From an uncultured Lachnospiraceae bacterium (lineage in GTDB: Bacteria; Bacillota; Clostridia; Lachnospirales; Lachnospiraceae), in assembly GCA_910586705.1 (NCBI GenBank), contig CAJUJK010000001.1, forward strand, positions 182,786-246,785: a DNA stretch of 64,000 bases, read 5' to 3'. Numbering within the stretch: the first letter of the stretch is position 1; each line of letters begins with the position of its first letter. The notes below the pieces were generated by a model. The model made no database searches and was not told the origin of the DNA. It saw only the letters and a list, made by a program, of their open reading frames with translations. A program made the position numbers and the translations under genes. Positions 1 to 10,370 of the stretch are shown here, piece after piece.

Positions 1-1
1 G

Positions 2-127
2 CAGAAGCCGGGCGAAGGCGGTGAACCCGTGGAAGGGGAAGAGCAGAAGCCGGGCGAAGGCGGTGAACCTGTGGAAGGGGAAGAGCAGAAGCCGGGCGAG
101 GGCGGTGAACCCGTGGAAGGGGAAGAG
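2..127 (+). repeat. Three 42-bp in-frame tandem repeats
   Basis: Units begin at 2, 44 and 86 and differ by only a base or so. Each encodes a 14-residue Gln-Lys-Pro-Gly-Glu-Gly-Gly-Glu-Pro-Val type unit. The array probably continues upstream of the window. Copy number could change by slippage or recombination without breaking the frame. Confidence 0.9.
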
Positions 128-3100
128 CAGGAACCGGAGAAAGAAACGCCCGGTGATAAGGAAGACGAAGTGGAGGAGCCGGAGCAGGTTTCAGGGAATA
201 ATGTGGATTCGGTCTCGGAGAACGATGTATCTTCCGTCTCTGAAAATGACCTGTCTTCCATCTCGGAGAACAGTCTCGACGCAGAGCGGGAGACGCTGAT
301 CCGGCAGGCGCAGGAGGCTTTTGAGGCGCTGCTTTCAGAGAAACCGCTGATGGCGCTGCTTTATCATGCGGACGCCTATGACATCCGCAAAAAGGCGGAT
401 GCAAAGAGCGGCAAGGCGGCAACGCTGGAGAGCGGGCAGACTTTATATATACGGGGCGTGGAGATCACAGAAAATGACGTCTGGTACCGGGTGCAGTATT
501 TTCTGGACGGTGCGGAGGGCACAGGGTACGCGCAGAGCTACTATCTGGCTTACGCCGATGAGGACTGGATTGCATGGGAGGAAGAATATCTGCTTCCGAT
601 TCTGGAACTGGGGGCGGAGACTTACGAAAATACGGCATATGGAATGCGGACGTATTCCATGATGACTTACGCGGCGGACACTTCGGATATCAGTGCGTTT
701 CCGGGGTCTTACCAGTCTGCCCTGCGGAGTCTGAAAAACGCTCATCCGAACTGGACCTTTGTGCCGATGAAGACGGGGCTTGACTTTAATACGTCCGTGT
801 CCAAAGAGATGGGAGACAAGAGTCTGATCCAGAAGACGACAGACAACGCGTCAAAGGGATGGGTGGGATCATTGTGTCCCAGCGAGAAAGGCTGGTATTA
901 TGCGACGCAGCCCGCGGTGGCTTATCATATGGATCCACGCAATTTTTTGACGGAAACCTATATTTTCCAGTTCGAGCAGTTGACGTTTAATGCGTCCTAT
1001 CACACGGAATCCGCGGTGCAGTCCTTCCTGAACGGCACTTTTATGAAGGGAAAACTGCCGGATGACTCCGCGGGGCGTACTTATGCAAAGGCGTTCTATG
1101 AGATCGGCAGCGGCAGGAAGTTAAGCCCGATCCACCTTGCATCCCGCGTATATCAGGAGCAGGGACAGGGAACGTCAGGGCTGATTTCCGGCACCTACCC
1201 GGGCTATGTGGGATACTATAATTTTTTCAACGTGGGTGTGAACGGCGCCACTGACGCGGAGAAGATCAGAAAGGGTCTGGAGTACGCGAAAAGTAAGGGC
1301 TGGAATACCCGTTATAAATCTCTGGAGGGCGGCGCCGCTACGATTGGAAACGGATATATTCTGAAGGGGCAGGACACCCTTTATCTGCAAAAATTTAACG
1401 TGAATAAGAACAGCCCGCATGGCGTTTACAATCATCAGTATATGCAGAATATTCAGGCGCCCCGGAGCGAAGCGATCACCACGAAGAAAATGTATGCCAA
1501 TGCCGGTTCTTTAAACAGTCCGTTTGTATTCAAGATACCGGTGTTCGACAATATGCCGAACGAGAGCGGTGGGACGGGGGAACCTGTGGATCCGGGCAAA
1601 CCCTTGCGGAATATTTCTCTGGACAAGGAGACCGTCACCCTGCGCAGACCCGACACGGTGGTGGAGGATACGAAGAACTTAACCGCACAGGAAAAGGCGG
1701 AAAATGTTTCTACAGCGGATTTGCAGGTGCGTTTTGACCCGGCGGACACCACGGAGGACAAAACAATTGTGTGGTCGTCCTCCAATCCAAAGATCGCCAC
1801 GGTCAAGGCGGATCCCGCAGATTCTTCCAGAGCGGTGGTGACCGCTGTGGGCACGGGTGAGGTGAAGATTACGGCGAAGGCGTCGAAGGCGGGGAACAGG
1901 ACCGCAGTCTGCGTGGTCACGGTAATTGCGCCCATTTACAAACTGGAATTGTCGGATCCCGGTGCGGAGGAGGGCGCCACAGGGACGAATCTGTTTAAAG
2001 GGCAGAGCATCAGTCTGAATGCGGAATACTGGCCCAAAGATACCACCTCGGATCATGTCATTACATGGGGCAGTTCCAACGATAACGTGGCGACGGTGAA
2101 AAACGGCAGAGTGACGGCGCAGGGATCGGGAACGGCGAAAATTACGGCAAAAGTGGCAGGATATGAGGCGTCCCATGACGTGGCGGTGGAAGTCTGCAGC
2201 GTTATTTTCCATGACGAGAAGGGAACCGCGGGAAAGCAACTGTCCTTAGGCTACGGGGAAAGTGTAGGCAGGGAAAATATGCCGGAGGAGAAAGCGATTC
2301 CCGGCACGATTTTCCGGGGATGGTACACCAGAGCCGGCGGGCAGGGAAGCGTGTTTCTGGCGGATCAGCCTGTCTATGCGTCACAGACCCATGTCTATCC
2401 CCACTATCAGGATATCGGGTCGGACAAGGGATTTTATGTGATTCCCGTGGGCGACCAGACTTACACAGGCAGCGCGATCAAGCCGAAAGTGCATGTATAT
2501 GACAGCACGGTGGCGCCGGACGGCAGTCTGCTCGTTCAGGGCGGCGGTCGGGCGGAGGCGCTGGAACTTGTGGAAGGCAGGGATTATACGCTGTCTTACA
2601 AAAACAACAGGAATGTGAATGCGGAGGGTGGCGCCCGCCCGACGATTGTTGTGAAGGGAAAAGGGAATTACACAGGGACAGAGTATGTCTATTTCGATAT
2701 TCTTCCGAAAGCATTGACCGACCGCGATATCACAGCGGAGGACATCACGGTGGCTTACAGCGGCAGGACGATCAAGAGCGCGCCCGTTGTGTACCGTGAC
2801 GGCAAAAAACTGGCGGTGAACAGGGATTATACGAGAAGCTACCCCCAGACAGGAACGGGAGCTTACTGCAAGACGGGTGTTTATCCGATCGTGATTACGG
2901 GCAAGGGCGGCTATACGGGCACAATTACGATTTATGAGACAATTACGTCGGACGTGCTTCTTGGCAAGGTCAGTGTGGCGAAAATTCCGAACCAGACTTA
3001 CACCAATGAGCAGATGGAAAAAGAGGGAGGCATCCGCCCGGCGTCCCTGACAGTGACTTATAAAAAGCAGCCCCTTGTGGAGGGGGAACACTATACGGTT

Positions 3101-4480
3101 TCCTACAGCAACAACCAGAGTGTCGGCATGGCGACGGTCACGCTGACGGCAAAAGAGAACAGTGGTTATGCGGGAAGTAAGAGCGTGACTTATCGGATCG
3201 TCGGAACGTCCATTGCCAGAGCCAAGGTAGAGGGACTGGAAAATAAGGAGTATGTGGCAATCGATAAGGAACTGGATGTGGAAGGAGCGGCTTACGGGAA
3301 AGAATATGAAAAAATGCTGCAGACATCCGGCGCGTACAGACTGATACTGAACGACCGCGTTCTCACGGAGAGCAGAGACGGCAGGACGGGAGACTATGTT
3401 GTGTCTTACGAGGGCGCGGCGAAAAGAGGCGCGGTCAAAGCAGGGACGGCGACCATGGTATTCCGGGGAATCAATGAATTCAGCGGACAGCTTAAGAAAT
3501 CCTATAAAATCCTGCCCTGTGAGATGGGCGAAGACAGGGTGGGAAGCGACTTTACGCTTTCCTACTATACCCAGGATGAGCCGGAAAATGTGAAAAAGCT
3601 GGCGGACCCGGACGGGATCACAGCGCCCTATGTGAAGGGCGGGAGCAAGCCGGTGGTTCTTCTGGCATACCGGGGCATACCGATGGAGCTGAACAAGGAT
3701 TACCGGATCAGTTACAAAAATAATAATGCGCTGACTTCGGCGGACATGGAGGAGAAGAAACTGCCTGTATGGACCATTACCGGGAAGGGAAGTTTTAAGG
3801 GAAAACTGACGGGAACTTTCACCATCACGGACGGGCAGTTTGCCAAAGTAAGCGGTGACGGGCAGCAGAAGATTACCATGACACTCAAGGACGTGGTCTA
3901 CCGGGAGAAGAAGGACGCTTATAAGACAAGGGCGACGCTCAGGGATGTGAGCGGTTCGGCGCTGTCGGCGGGCAGGGATTATGACAAAAATCTGCGGTAT
4001 ACTTACGAGGAAGCCGTCAGGATACTGGTTCTGGAAGATAAAACGCTGGTTGAGAAAGAGCGGAAAGAGGGAGAGCCGGTGGGAGAAACGGATATTCCGC
4101 CCGCGGACACTTCCATACGCGTGACGGTGCAGGGTGCAGGAAACTATGCGGGCAGCAAAGAGACGCCGCCGGAAATCTCGGCAGTTTACCGTATCGTATC
4201 GGCGGATATCGCGAAAGCGAAGGTGAAAGTGGCGGCGAAAAACTATCAGGATGGCAGACCTGTCACTTTGACGGCGGATGATCTGACCGTGACGATAAAC
4301 GGCGCAGCCGAACCCCTTGTCTGCGGGAAGGATTATATCATAAAGGAAGAAAGTTATGTAAACCACACAAAAAAAGGCAAAGCGAAAGTCACCCTGCAGG
4401 GAATCGGAAATTACGGCGGGGAAAAAACCATTACCTATACCATCGGGGCAAAGACGATTTTGTGGTGGATCGGGCAGTAA
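2..4480 (+). CDS. Secreted glucosaminidase with Big_2 and repeat modules (5' end outside window)
   Basis: The frame is open to the left edge, so the true start and signal peptide lie upstream. Visible order: an acidic Glu/Pro/Gly linker with three 14-residue repeats, an SH3-like segment (about residues 105-180 counted from base 29), a glucosaminidase domain (about 214-510), two Big_2 Ig-like domains (about 590-760), a Flg_new/InlB-type repeat (about 770-840), then several modules sharing DYxxSYxNN and GKGNYTG-like signatures to the end. The glucosaminidase has the family's SRVYQEQG stretch, whose first Glu is the expected catalytic acid. Such enzymes cut N-acetylglucosaminyl bonds in peptidoglycan. 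No LPXTG anchor or C-terminal membrane segment is seen, so how it is retained is unclear. A terminator follows the stop codon. Family assignment is firm; the role of the repeat modules (surface display or adhesion) is inference. Confidence 0.85.
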   Translation, partial: QKPGEGGEPVEGEEQKPGEGGEPVEGEEQKPGEGGEPVEGEEQEPEKETPGDKEDEVEEPEQVSGNNVDSVSENDVSSVSENDLSSISENSLDAERETLIRQAQEAFEALLSEKPLMALLYHADAYDIRKKADAKSGKAATLESGQTLYIRGVEITENDVWYRVQYFLDGAEGTGYAQSYYLAYADEDWIAWEEEYLLPILELGAETYENTAYGMRTYSMMTYAADTSDISAFPGSYQSALRSLKNAHPNWTFVPMKTGLDFNTSVSKEMGDKSLIQKTTDNASKGWVGSLCPSEKGWYYATQPAVAYHMDPRNFLTETYIFQFEQLTFNASYHTESAVQSFLNGTFMKGKLPDDSAGRTYAKAFYEIGSGRKLSPIHLASRVYQEQGQGTSGLISGTYPGYVGYYNFFNVGVNGATDAEKIRKGLEYAKSKGWNTRYKSLEGGAATIGNGYILKGQDTLYLQKFNVNKNSPHGVYNHQYMQNIQAPRSEAITTKKMYANAGSLNSPFVFKIPVFDNMPNESGGTGEPVDPGKPLRNISLDKETVTLRRPDTVVEDTKNLTAQEKAENVSTADLQVRFDPADTTEDKTIVWSSSNPKIATVKADPADSSRAVVTAVGTGEVKITAKASKAGNRTAVCVVTVIAPIYKLELSDPGAEEGATGTNLFKGQSISLNAEYWPKDTTSDHVITWGSSNDNVATVKNGRVTAQGSGTAKITAKVAGYEASHDVAVEVCSVIFHDEKGTAGKQLSLGYGESVGRENMPEEKAIPGTIFRGWYTRAGGQGSVFLADQPVYASQTHVYPHYQDIGSDKGFYVIPVGDQTYTGSAIKPKVHVYDSTVAPDGSLLVQGGGRAEALELVEGRDYTLSYKNNRNVNAEGGARPTIVVKGKGNYTGTEYVYFDILPKALTDRDITAEDITVAYSGRTIKSAPVVYRDGKKLAVNRDYTRSYPQTGTGAYCKTGVYPIVITGKGGYTGTITIYETITSDVLLGKVSVAKIPNQTYTNEQMEKEGGIRPASLTVTYKKQPLVEGEHYTVSYSNNQSVGMATVTLTAKENSGYAGSKSVTYRIVGTSIARAKVEGLENKEYVAIDKELDVEGAAYGKEYEKMLQTSGAYRLILNDRVLTESRDGRTGDYVVSYEGAAKRGAVKAGTATMVFRGINEFSGQLKKSYKILPCEMGEDRVGSDFTLSYYTQDEPENVKKLADPDGITAPYVKGGSKPVVLLAYRGIPMELNKDYRISYKNNNALTSADMEEKKLPVWTITGKGSFKGKLTGTFTITDGQFAKVSGDGQQKITMTLKDVVYREKKDAYKTRATLRDVSGSALSAGRDYDKNLRYTYEEAVRILVLEDKTLVEKERKEGEPVGETDIPPADTSIRVTVQGAGNYAGSKETPPEISAVYRIVSADIAKAKVKVAAKNYQDGRPVTLTADDLTVTINGAAEPLVCGKDYIIKEESYVNHTKKGKAKVTLQGIGNYGGEKTITYTIGAKTILWWIGQ

Positions 4481-4485
4481 CTGAC

Positions 4486-4524
4486 AAAGAGAGTCATGGA
4501 GTAAAATCTGTGGCTCTTTTTTTA
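4486..4524 (+). terminator. Intrinsic terminator after the glucosaminidase gene
   Basis: GAGTCA (4491-4496) pairs with TGGCTC (4511-4516), with one G-U pair and an A/T-rich lower stem, and is followed by seven T residues. It lies 6-10 bases after the stop codon at 4480. Confidence 0.7.
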
Positions 4525-4588
4525 TTTGAAAGATTATCGTGTGTAGATTAAGATTTTCTTAAAACACAAGATGTAGTGTATTTTTTTC

Positions 4589-4617
4589 TTGCATAATACA
4601 ATTACAGATGTTATAAT
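4589..4617 (+). promoter_or_regulatory. Sigma-A promoter for the BspA-like gene
   Basis: TTGCAT (4589-4594), a 17-base spacer and TATAAT (4612-4617). It lies about 120 bases before the start codon at 4740, leaving a leader of roughly 115 bases. I saw no known riboswitch fold in that leader. Confidence 0.75.
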
Positions 4618-4739
4618 CAAAACCATCATAGGGTGACATAATAAAATATTATGCAACTCACTGTGCAGATGACAACATGGAAGTGTGGAAAAACACGGCA
4701 GAAACAACTGATGTACGCATGGGGAAAAGGTGGAAAGCA

Positions 4740-7700
4740 ATGAGAAAGAGAAGAGTATTGGCATTATTACTGGCGCTCAGTCTTGTGGTGAGCGGAAATG
4801 GCATGACGGTTCTTGCGGCGGAGCAGGGAGCGGACATGCCTGTTTCTGTGTCACAGGAAGAAACACAGGACATTGAAGATAATTCGGAAGAGAAGGAGGA
4901 CGCTTCCGGCAGCACGGAAGAGGCGTCGGGAACAGAAGACACATCAGGGGAGACGAATACGCCGGAAGAGGGCAGTCCTTCTGATGAGGAAGGAAAGAAC
5001 GAGGAGGGGGATACCTCGCAGAATCCAGAGAATCCCGATAACGCAGGGGAAGAAGAGCCTTCTGCACCGAAGGATGAGGATGGTGAACAGGACGGCGACA
5101 AACCTTCCACAGAGGATGGAGAGCAGAACGGCGACCAGCCTTCCACAGAGGATGGAGAGCAGAACGACGACCAGCCTTCCACAGAGGACGGTGAGGATGG
5201 AAAGCAGGATGAGGCACCCGACGCAGAGACGCAGGATCCCGCGGAGGATGTACAGGAACCCTCTGTCTCCGAAAATGATGTGGAAGAGGCGGAAGAGCCG
5301 GAGGAGGAATTAGAGGAGATGCCGGGCGAGGTCAGGATGATGACTTTTACCGACGCTTCGGGGATGCAGATTACTTTTGACGCTACGGCGGCGGAAGAGA
5401 ATGCGGATAAGGTGACCATTACAGAGGATGGCGTGCTGACAGCGGTGGATGCCAGCGTAAAGGGCGTCATCGATCTGCGGAAAAAAGAGTTTACGGCGAT
5501 TGGAGAAGGGGCTTTTTCCGGGAGAGCAATAACATATGTTATGCTCCCTAAGACTGTTACGAGTATAGGCAAGAGTGGATTTTCGGGATGTGCGAGTCTG
5601 AAAGGCATATCCATTCCTTCCAAGCTTTTGACAATCGGAGAGAGTGCATTTGAGAATTGTAGGATTCTGACGCAGCTGGCGATACCAAACAGTGTTACGT
5701 CTATTGGAGCGAACGCTTTTAAGGGCGATGTCAGATTGTTTATGGTAAATATGTCGAGCGCAGATTATTCCAGACTGGAGAGCATAGGGGACAGTGCGTT
5801 TGAAGGCTGTTCCGTTCTGGAGTTTTTCTGTTCGGATGATGACTATGACCTGCCGGATAGCCTTAAGACCATCGGTGCAAGTGCGTTTAAGAACTGTGCG
5901 AACATAAGGGAAGTGGATATGCCAGACGGAATCACTTCTCTGGGAATATCTGCATATCAGGGATGTATGGGGCTTCGGGAAGTGGAGATAGGAAGCAGTC
6001 TCGTTACGGTGCCGGAAAAAGCTTTTGCGGACTGCCCTAATTTGATTGAACTGGAATTTAATACGTCGGTGCTAGGCATCTACAAAACAATAAAAACATT
6101 GGCATTTGAAAATTGCAGCAGTCTGGCGAGTGTGGACCTTCCGCAGAAAGTATCCGCCGTAGAGACGGATGCTTTTAAAGGGTGCGCGAAGCTCTTGAGA
6201 ATTTATATCAGGAAAGATGATGCCGAATTGGCGAATGGGGCATTCCCGAATAATAAAGAGAAAGGTATGTGCATTATTGGCTTCAAGGATTCGACTGCCG
6301 CAATCTATGCGAGGGAAAATGGTGAAATCCGGTTTATTCCCATTGATGAAACAGGGAGAGGAGACTATTATACCTATACTGCTGACTTGAAGTATCCGGC
6401 AGGAAAAATTGAAATCACTGTCACAAAGGAAAACAGTGCTTCGGCGACAGATATTAACAAGATTACCAACAAGGATGGGGTGGAGCCTTACAATGTGGGT
6501 GTAAAAGCCGGCACAGAGTGTTTTGTTATGATTAACTGGGGGCAGTATAGGGAGACAATGCGTCTTGTGCCCGGGTCACTCAGATGTAATGGGGAAGAGA
6601 TTGATTATGATAAGTCCCGCGGTGTTTATCACTTTAACATGCCTGATGGCGGTGCTGCGATTACAGCGGAGTTTGAATTCATCGATAAAGAAAACATTGT
6701 TGAAGGTAATAAAGATACCATTGAGGGGCGGCTTTCCTCCGACGTGGATTATGATTTTGAAAGAAATATCGCTTACATGCAGGAGGGAAAATCTGCTAAA
6801 TTCTATTTGATTAACATCAACAGTGGGAAGGTGACAAGAATCCCCGCTTCCAAAGTTACCTACCGCATTGCGCAAGGTTCCACAAAAGGGATTGTGTCGG
6901 TCGATAGCGAGGGCGAGGTAAAAGCGCTGAAGGAAGGAACTGCTATTGTGGAAGCGGTGGTCAGGACGAACAGCGGGGAGGTCATAAAGGATGTGACTGT
7001 TGTGGTAAAGGCATCGACCGGTATTGACCACATCAGAGTGCAATTAGACGAGAATAAATATAAGACGACACTGGTGGTAGAGAAGGACGAAAACGGATTA
7101 ATTGACGGTGTTTCTCTTGCGACGACGAGAGTGGACGCAAAGGAATTTAAGTTTGAAATTGAGGCGGATGCGTTCAGCGCGGAAGATGACGACAAGATGA
7201 AAGTGGCGTTCAACTGGGTCAGCAGCGACACGAAGGTAGCCAGACTAAAGAAATCCTCTACGGCTGCCGGGGATTCCGATAATGAGATTACCATTCCGCG
7301 CGGCGCAGACGGCGAGGCGACGATCACTGTGTCGGCTAAGGGCAGCGATAACAGAAAGGTAACCAAGAAGTTTGTTGTCAGCGTACAGAATTATGCGCCG
7401 CGTCTGGCGGAGTCTAAGATTGTAGTCAACCCGAAGCAGACGGAAAGTGTGGCGACGCTGGGGATCATCGACGCATATGGTCATGACGTTGATACGACTA
7501 AGATAGTCGAAGCGTATGAAAATAAGCCGGGCGGGAATAAAGTCAGCGGTTTTACTTTTGAATTTGTAAAGAAAGACGGAGTGGTTTCTACCTATAAAGT
7601 AAAGGCGCAGGGCAGAGAGCAGGGCACCTATGATGTGAAGCTGAAGGTGTATGTAAAAGTCGGCACGGTATCAACTCTCTATGAGACGCCGCTTACGATT

Positions 7701-10295
7701 GTGATTAAGGAGTCCCAGCCGAAACCGACGGTGAGCTTTGACAAAAAGGCGGAGAAAATCAATCTGTTCCTTGCCAATGACGGAGTAGAGATTCAGCCGG
7801 TGATTGGCAAGCTGGGTGAGGATGTTGTCTCAGAGTTCAGTCTGGAGCCGTTGACGGAGAGCGGTCACAATAACTACGAGGACGATAAGAAGTTTACGGA
7901 AAATTTCCAGATTGATCCGAAGAAAGGGACGATTACCCAGAAGGCGGATAACCTGCTCAAAAACAAAGCGGGCAAGCCGGTGCTGACGGGTTATCTGGTA
8001 CTCAAGTTTGAGGGATACGGGGATTTAAAGAAAAAGTATAAGATTACGATTCCGACAAAGACGACGGCTCCGGCGTATGTTTTAGACAGAACGACGGATA
8101 CTTTCGGAACAGGATTCAGTACGGAACAAACTGTGTATCTGCAGCTTCTGGATAAGAAGACGAAAAAGCCGATTGAGTGGGACGACGGGTTTGCGGATGG
8201 CGTAACCGTGAATACAGATGCGACTACGTTCCTGTTCGCGAAACCGAAGATGGTTTCTGATGAGAGTGGGAAGTATGTCAATATTGAAGTGAAGATACCC
8301 GCCAACTCTGCGAACAAAACAGGTAAGCTGGTTATGCAGGTACGCAACAGTAAGTGGGCTGAGGGTAAGTCATTTAAGTATACCTACAATATCAAGATTG
8401 ACAATAAGCCCCATAAGCTGAGCCTGAAGAAATCAACAATTACGCTGAATGCAAATTATCCCGAGCGGGCGGAGTCCTTTAAGCTAGTATCCAATCATCG
8501 TGATGTGGCGCTTACGGGAAAACAGTCGTTTGTACCGCAGCCGACGAAAAAGAATGCGGACGGATTCCAGAAATTGTCCGTTACCTGTGAGGATGGAGAG
8601 GGTACTATTTCCTTTAAATCCGGAGGACAGGACGTTGCGGCAGGCAATTATAAATACGTTTATACATATAATGATACTGCAGGCAAGGAAAATAAAGTGG
8701 CGTTGACGGTTAAGGTCAGCAAAGGGGCGCCGACGGTTTCGCTCAAAGGGACGAATGCCCTTAATCTACATGCGAAAGACGGAGAGCGGTATGTGGAAAC
8801 TTCAGAAATGACCATGACCGTGAAAAATCTTCCGAATACGCAGAAGTACCTGCCGGGGACGGAACCCTCAGACAAGCCGGATGAAGGCAATACGGGTGAC
8901 GACGGAAATCAGGGCGGTGAAAACCAAGGCGGCGACAACACGGGTGACGGCGGCAATCAGGGCGGTGAAAACCAAGGCGGCGACAATACGGGTGACGACG
9001 GCAGTCAGGGCGGCGAAAACCAAGGCGGCGACAATACGGGTGACGGCAGCAATCAAGGCGGTGAAAACCAAGGCGGTGACAATACGGGTGACGGCAGCAA
9101 TCAAGGCGGTGAAAACCAAGATGGCGACAATGGCAGTCAGGGCGGCGGTACGACGGAAGGCGGTACAGGTACAGGAAATGAAAGTATAGGTTCCGATCAG
9201 ACACAGCAGCCGGCAATGGTTTCTGCGCTGGCGCAGGCAGAGACAGTAAAGACGACATACGAGGCGACGAACCCGGAGTTTTACAGTCTTAATGCGGAGA
9301 AGACATTTAAGAGTATCCTGTTTACAACAAAGGGATATGAATCGAAGAACCCGTTGGAATATTTTGACTTCGAGTGGGTGGAGGATAAGGACGGCGCAGG
9401 CGGTAAGATCAGAATTTCTCTGAAAAAAGCGATAGAGACGAAGACCTATACCTTGACGATGAATCCTGTTTATCAGAACGGTGAGACGGGCAGCAGGAAA
9501 AATGAGATGCAGATGACCAAAGCTGTCAGCTTTAAGATCAAGGTATACGACAGCCCGATTTCATCTGTCAGGCTGAGCGCGAAAGGAAAGATAAATCTTC
9601 TGGACCGGCGTGCAGGGGATGCTAAGCCCGAAGAGTTTGAGTATACAGAGAAGAACGGTATCTGCTATACGCCTACGGTAGCCAATCTGAAGGATACGCT
9701 GAAAGAGGTCAGACTGCTTAGCGATTATCCGGGGATGGGTGATTATGCGGATGATGCAAAACGCAGTACACTGTTTGAGACACATATCACGGAGGACAAG
9801 AAATCTTTCTATATCGTACCGAAGGAAGGCGTTGATCTGGAAAAAGGCAAGACATATAAGGTGTATGCATGGTTGCTGATGGATGGTTATAAATTTGGAT
9901 CCGCAACAGGGGACGGCATTTATACACTAACCCCGATTAAAGTCAAAACCGCGGAAATTTTACCAAAGGTGAAGACAGATAAGACGGCGGTGAACCTGTA
10001 TTTGTCCAGCAAGGCATATGAGGCGACCTTTATTGTGGAGAAGAGCGATGAGAAGTCTATCGGCGCGATAGAGAGTGTCGCATTCGGTGAAAAAGATGAG
10101 AAGGCGAACGATTCCTTTACTGTCTGGGGCGTGCCGCGTGATGACGGCTCGCTGGAAGTCCATCTGAAACTGAAAAATGGGGTATCCTATGGATGCAACA
10201 CTACGAATAGAATTAAAATGTATATTCAGTTTACGGGACAGGGAACGAATACGGCTGGTACGCCGATTACTATGAATGTAAAGATCAACAAGTAA
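4740..10295 (+). CDS. Large secreted BspA-type leucine-rich repeat / Big_2 surface protein
   Basis: The start at 4740 was chosen over an upstream in-frame ATG at 4677 because it follows a purine-rich site and begins a clean signal peptide (residues 1-27, ending VLAA). 1851 residues. After the signal comes an acidic low-complexity linker (28-195) with 12-residue repeats. Next is an LRR_5/BspA domain (about 240-530) with the recurring LxxIGxxAFxxC pattern, then a beta-rich segment, a Big_2-like domain (about 690-760), a long run of beta-rich modules, a Gly/Asn/Asp repeat (about 1386-1466) and a final module. No sortase motif or membrane anchor is visible. BspA-family proteins are typically surface proteins that bind host or matrix proteins; that role here is inference. 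Its own promoter and terminator flank it, so it is probably transcribed alone. Confidence 0.85.
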   Translation: MRKRRVLALLLALSLVVSGNGMTVLAAEQGADMPVSVSQEETQDIEDNSEEKEDASGSTEEASGTEDTSGETNTPEEGSPSDEEGKNEEGDTSQNPENPDNAGEEEPSAPKDEDGEQDGDKPSTEDGEQNGDQPSTEDGEQNDDQPSTEDGEDGKQDEAPDAETQDPAEDVQEPSVSENDVEEAEEPEEELEEMPGEVRMMTFTDASGMQITFDATAAEENADKVTITEDGVLTAVDASVKGVIDLRKKEFTAIGEGAFSGRAITYVMLPKTVTSIGKSGFSGCASLKGISIPSKLLTIGESAFENCRILTQLAIPNSVTSIGANAFKGDVRLFMVNMSSADYSRLESIGDSAFEGCSVLEFFCSDDDYDLPDSLKTIGASAFKNCANIREVDMPDGITSLGISAYQGCMGLREVEIGSSLVTVPEKAFADCPNLIELEFNTSVLGIYKTIKTLAFENCSSLASVDLPQKVSAVETDAFKGCAKLLRIYIRKDDAELANGAFPNNKEKGMCIIGFKDSTAAIYARENGEIRFIPIDETGRGDYYTYTADLKYPAGKIEITVTKENSASATDINKITNKDGVEPYNVGVKAGTECFVMINWGQYRETMRLVPGSLRCNGEEIDYDKSRGVYHFNMPDGGAAITAEFEFIDKENIVEGNKDTIEGRLSSDVDYDFERNIAYMQEGKSAKFYLININSGKVTRIPASKVTYRIAQGSTKGIVSVDSEGEVKALKEGTAIVEAVVRTNSGEVIKDVTVVVKASTGIDHIRVQLDENKYKTTLVVEKDENGLIDGVSLATTRVDAKEFKFEIEADAFSAEDDDKMKVAFNWVSSDTKVARLKKSSTAAGDSDNEITIPRGADGEATITVSAKGSDNRKVTKKFVVSVQNYAPRLAESKIVVNPKQTESVATLGIIDAYGHDVDTTKIVEAYENKPGGNKVSGFTFEFVKKDGVVSTYKVKAQGREQGTYDVKLKVYVKVGTVSTLYETPLTIVIKESQPKPTVSFDKKAEKINLFLANDGVEIQPVIGKLGEDVVSEFSLEPLTESGHNNYEDDKKFTENFQIDPKKGTITQKADNLLKNKAGKPVLTGYLVLKFEGYGDLKKKYKITIPTKTTAPAYVLDRTTDTFGTGFSTEQTVYLQLLDKKTKKPIEWDDGFADGVTVNTDATTFLFAKPKMVSDESGKYVNIEVKIPANSANKTGKLVMQVRNSKWAEGKSFKYTYNIKIDNKPHKLSLKKSTITLNANYPERAESFKLVSNHRDVALTGKQSFVPQPTKKNADGFQKLSVTCEDGEGTISFKSGGQDVAAGNYKYVYTYNDTAGKENKVALTVKVSKGAPTVSLKGTNALNLHAKDGERYVETSEMTMTVKNLPNTQKYLPGTEPSDKPDEGNTGDDGNQGGENQGGDNTGDGGNQGGENQGGDNTGDDGSQGGENQGGDNTGDGSNQGGENQGGDNTGDGSNQGGENQDGDNGSQGGGTTEGGTGTGNESIGSDQTQQPAMVSALAQAETVKTTYEATNPEFYSLNAEKTFKSILFTTKGYESKNPLEYFDFEWVEDKDGAGGKIRISLKKAIETKTYTLTMNPVYQNGETGSRKNEMQMTKAVSFKIKVYDSPISSVRLSAKGKINLLDRRAGDAKPEEFEYTEKNGICYTPTVANLKDTLKEVRLLSDYPGMGDYADDAKRSTLFETHITEDKKSFYIVPKEGVDLEKGKTYKVYAWLLMDGYKFGSATGDGIYTLTPIKVKTAEILPKVKTDKTAVNLYLSSKAYEATFIVEKSDEKSIGAIESVAFGEKDEKANDSFTVWGVPRDDGSLEVHLKLKNGVSYGCNTTNRIKMYIQFTGQGTNTAGTPITMNVKINK
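5076..5183 (+). repeat. Three 36-bp in-frame tandem repeats
   Basis: Units at 5076, 5112 and 5148 encode a 12-residue Glu-Asp-Gly-Glu-Gln-x-x-Asp-x-Pro-Ser-Thr type unit in the N-terminal acidic linker of the BspA-like protein. Frame is kept whatever the copy number. Confidence 0.9.
8898..9137 (+). repeat. Five 48-bp tandem repeats encoding a Gly/Asn/Gln/Asp spacer
   Basis: Units start at 8898, 8946, 8994, 9042 and 9090; the last is degenerate. Each encodes a 16-residue unit rich in Gly, Asn, Gln and Asp. The array interrupts a beta-rich region of the BspA-like protein and is probably a flexible spacer. Confidence 0.9.
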
Positions 10296-10301
10296 CGTGA
10301 T

Positions 10302-10334
10302 GCGGCGGCCGGTTTCCGACCGCCGTATTGTTTT
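10302..10334 (+). terminator. Intrinsic terminator after the BspA-like gene
   Basis: CGGCGG (10303-10308) pairs with CCGCCG (10320-10325), extended by further G-C pairs, followed by a T-rich run (10326-10334). It starts seven bases after the stop codon. Confidence 0.7.
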
Positions 10335-10370
10335 CCGGACTTTACGGGTTGAGAGGAGCGTGGTGAGGTT

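Noticed and set aside
2381..4366. Long open frame of 661 codons on the minus strand
   Set aside because: It lies wholly opposite the clear glucosaminidase gene, its translation has no recognisable domain, and it is explained by the codon use of the repeat-rich plus-strand gene.
4618..4739. Possible riboswitch in the leader of the BspA-like gene
   Set aside because: No known core such as c-di-GMP, SAM or glycine could be recognised and no terminator hairpin lies before the start codon.
8898..9137. 48-bp repeats as a CRISPR array
   Set aside because: The units are directly adjacent without unique spacers, continue the reading frame, and no cas genes are nearby.
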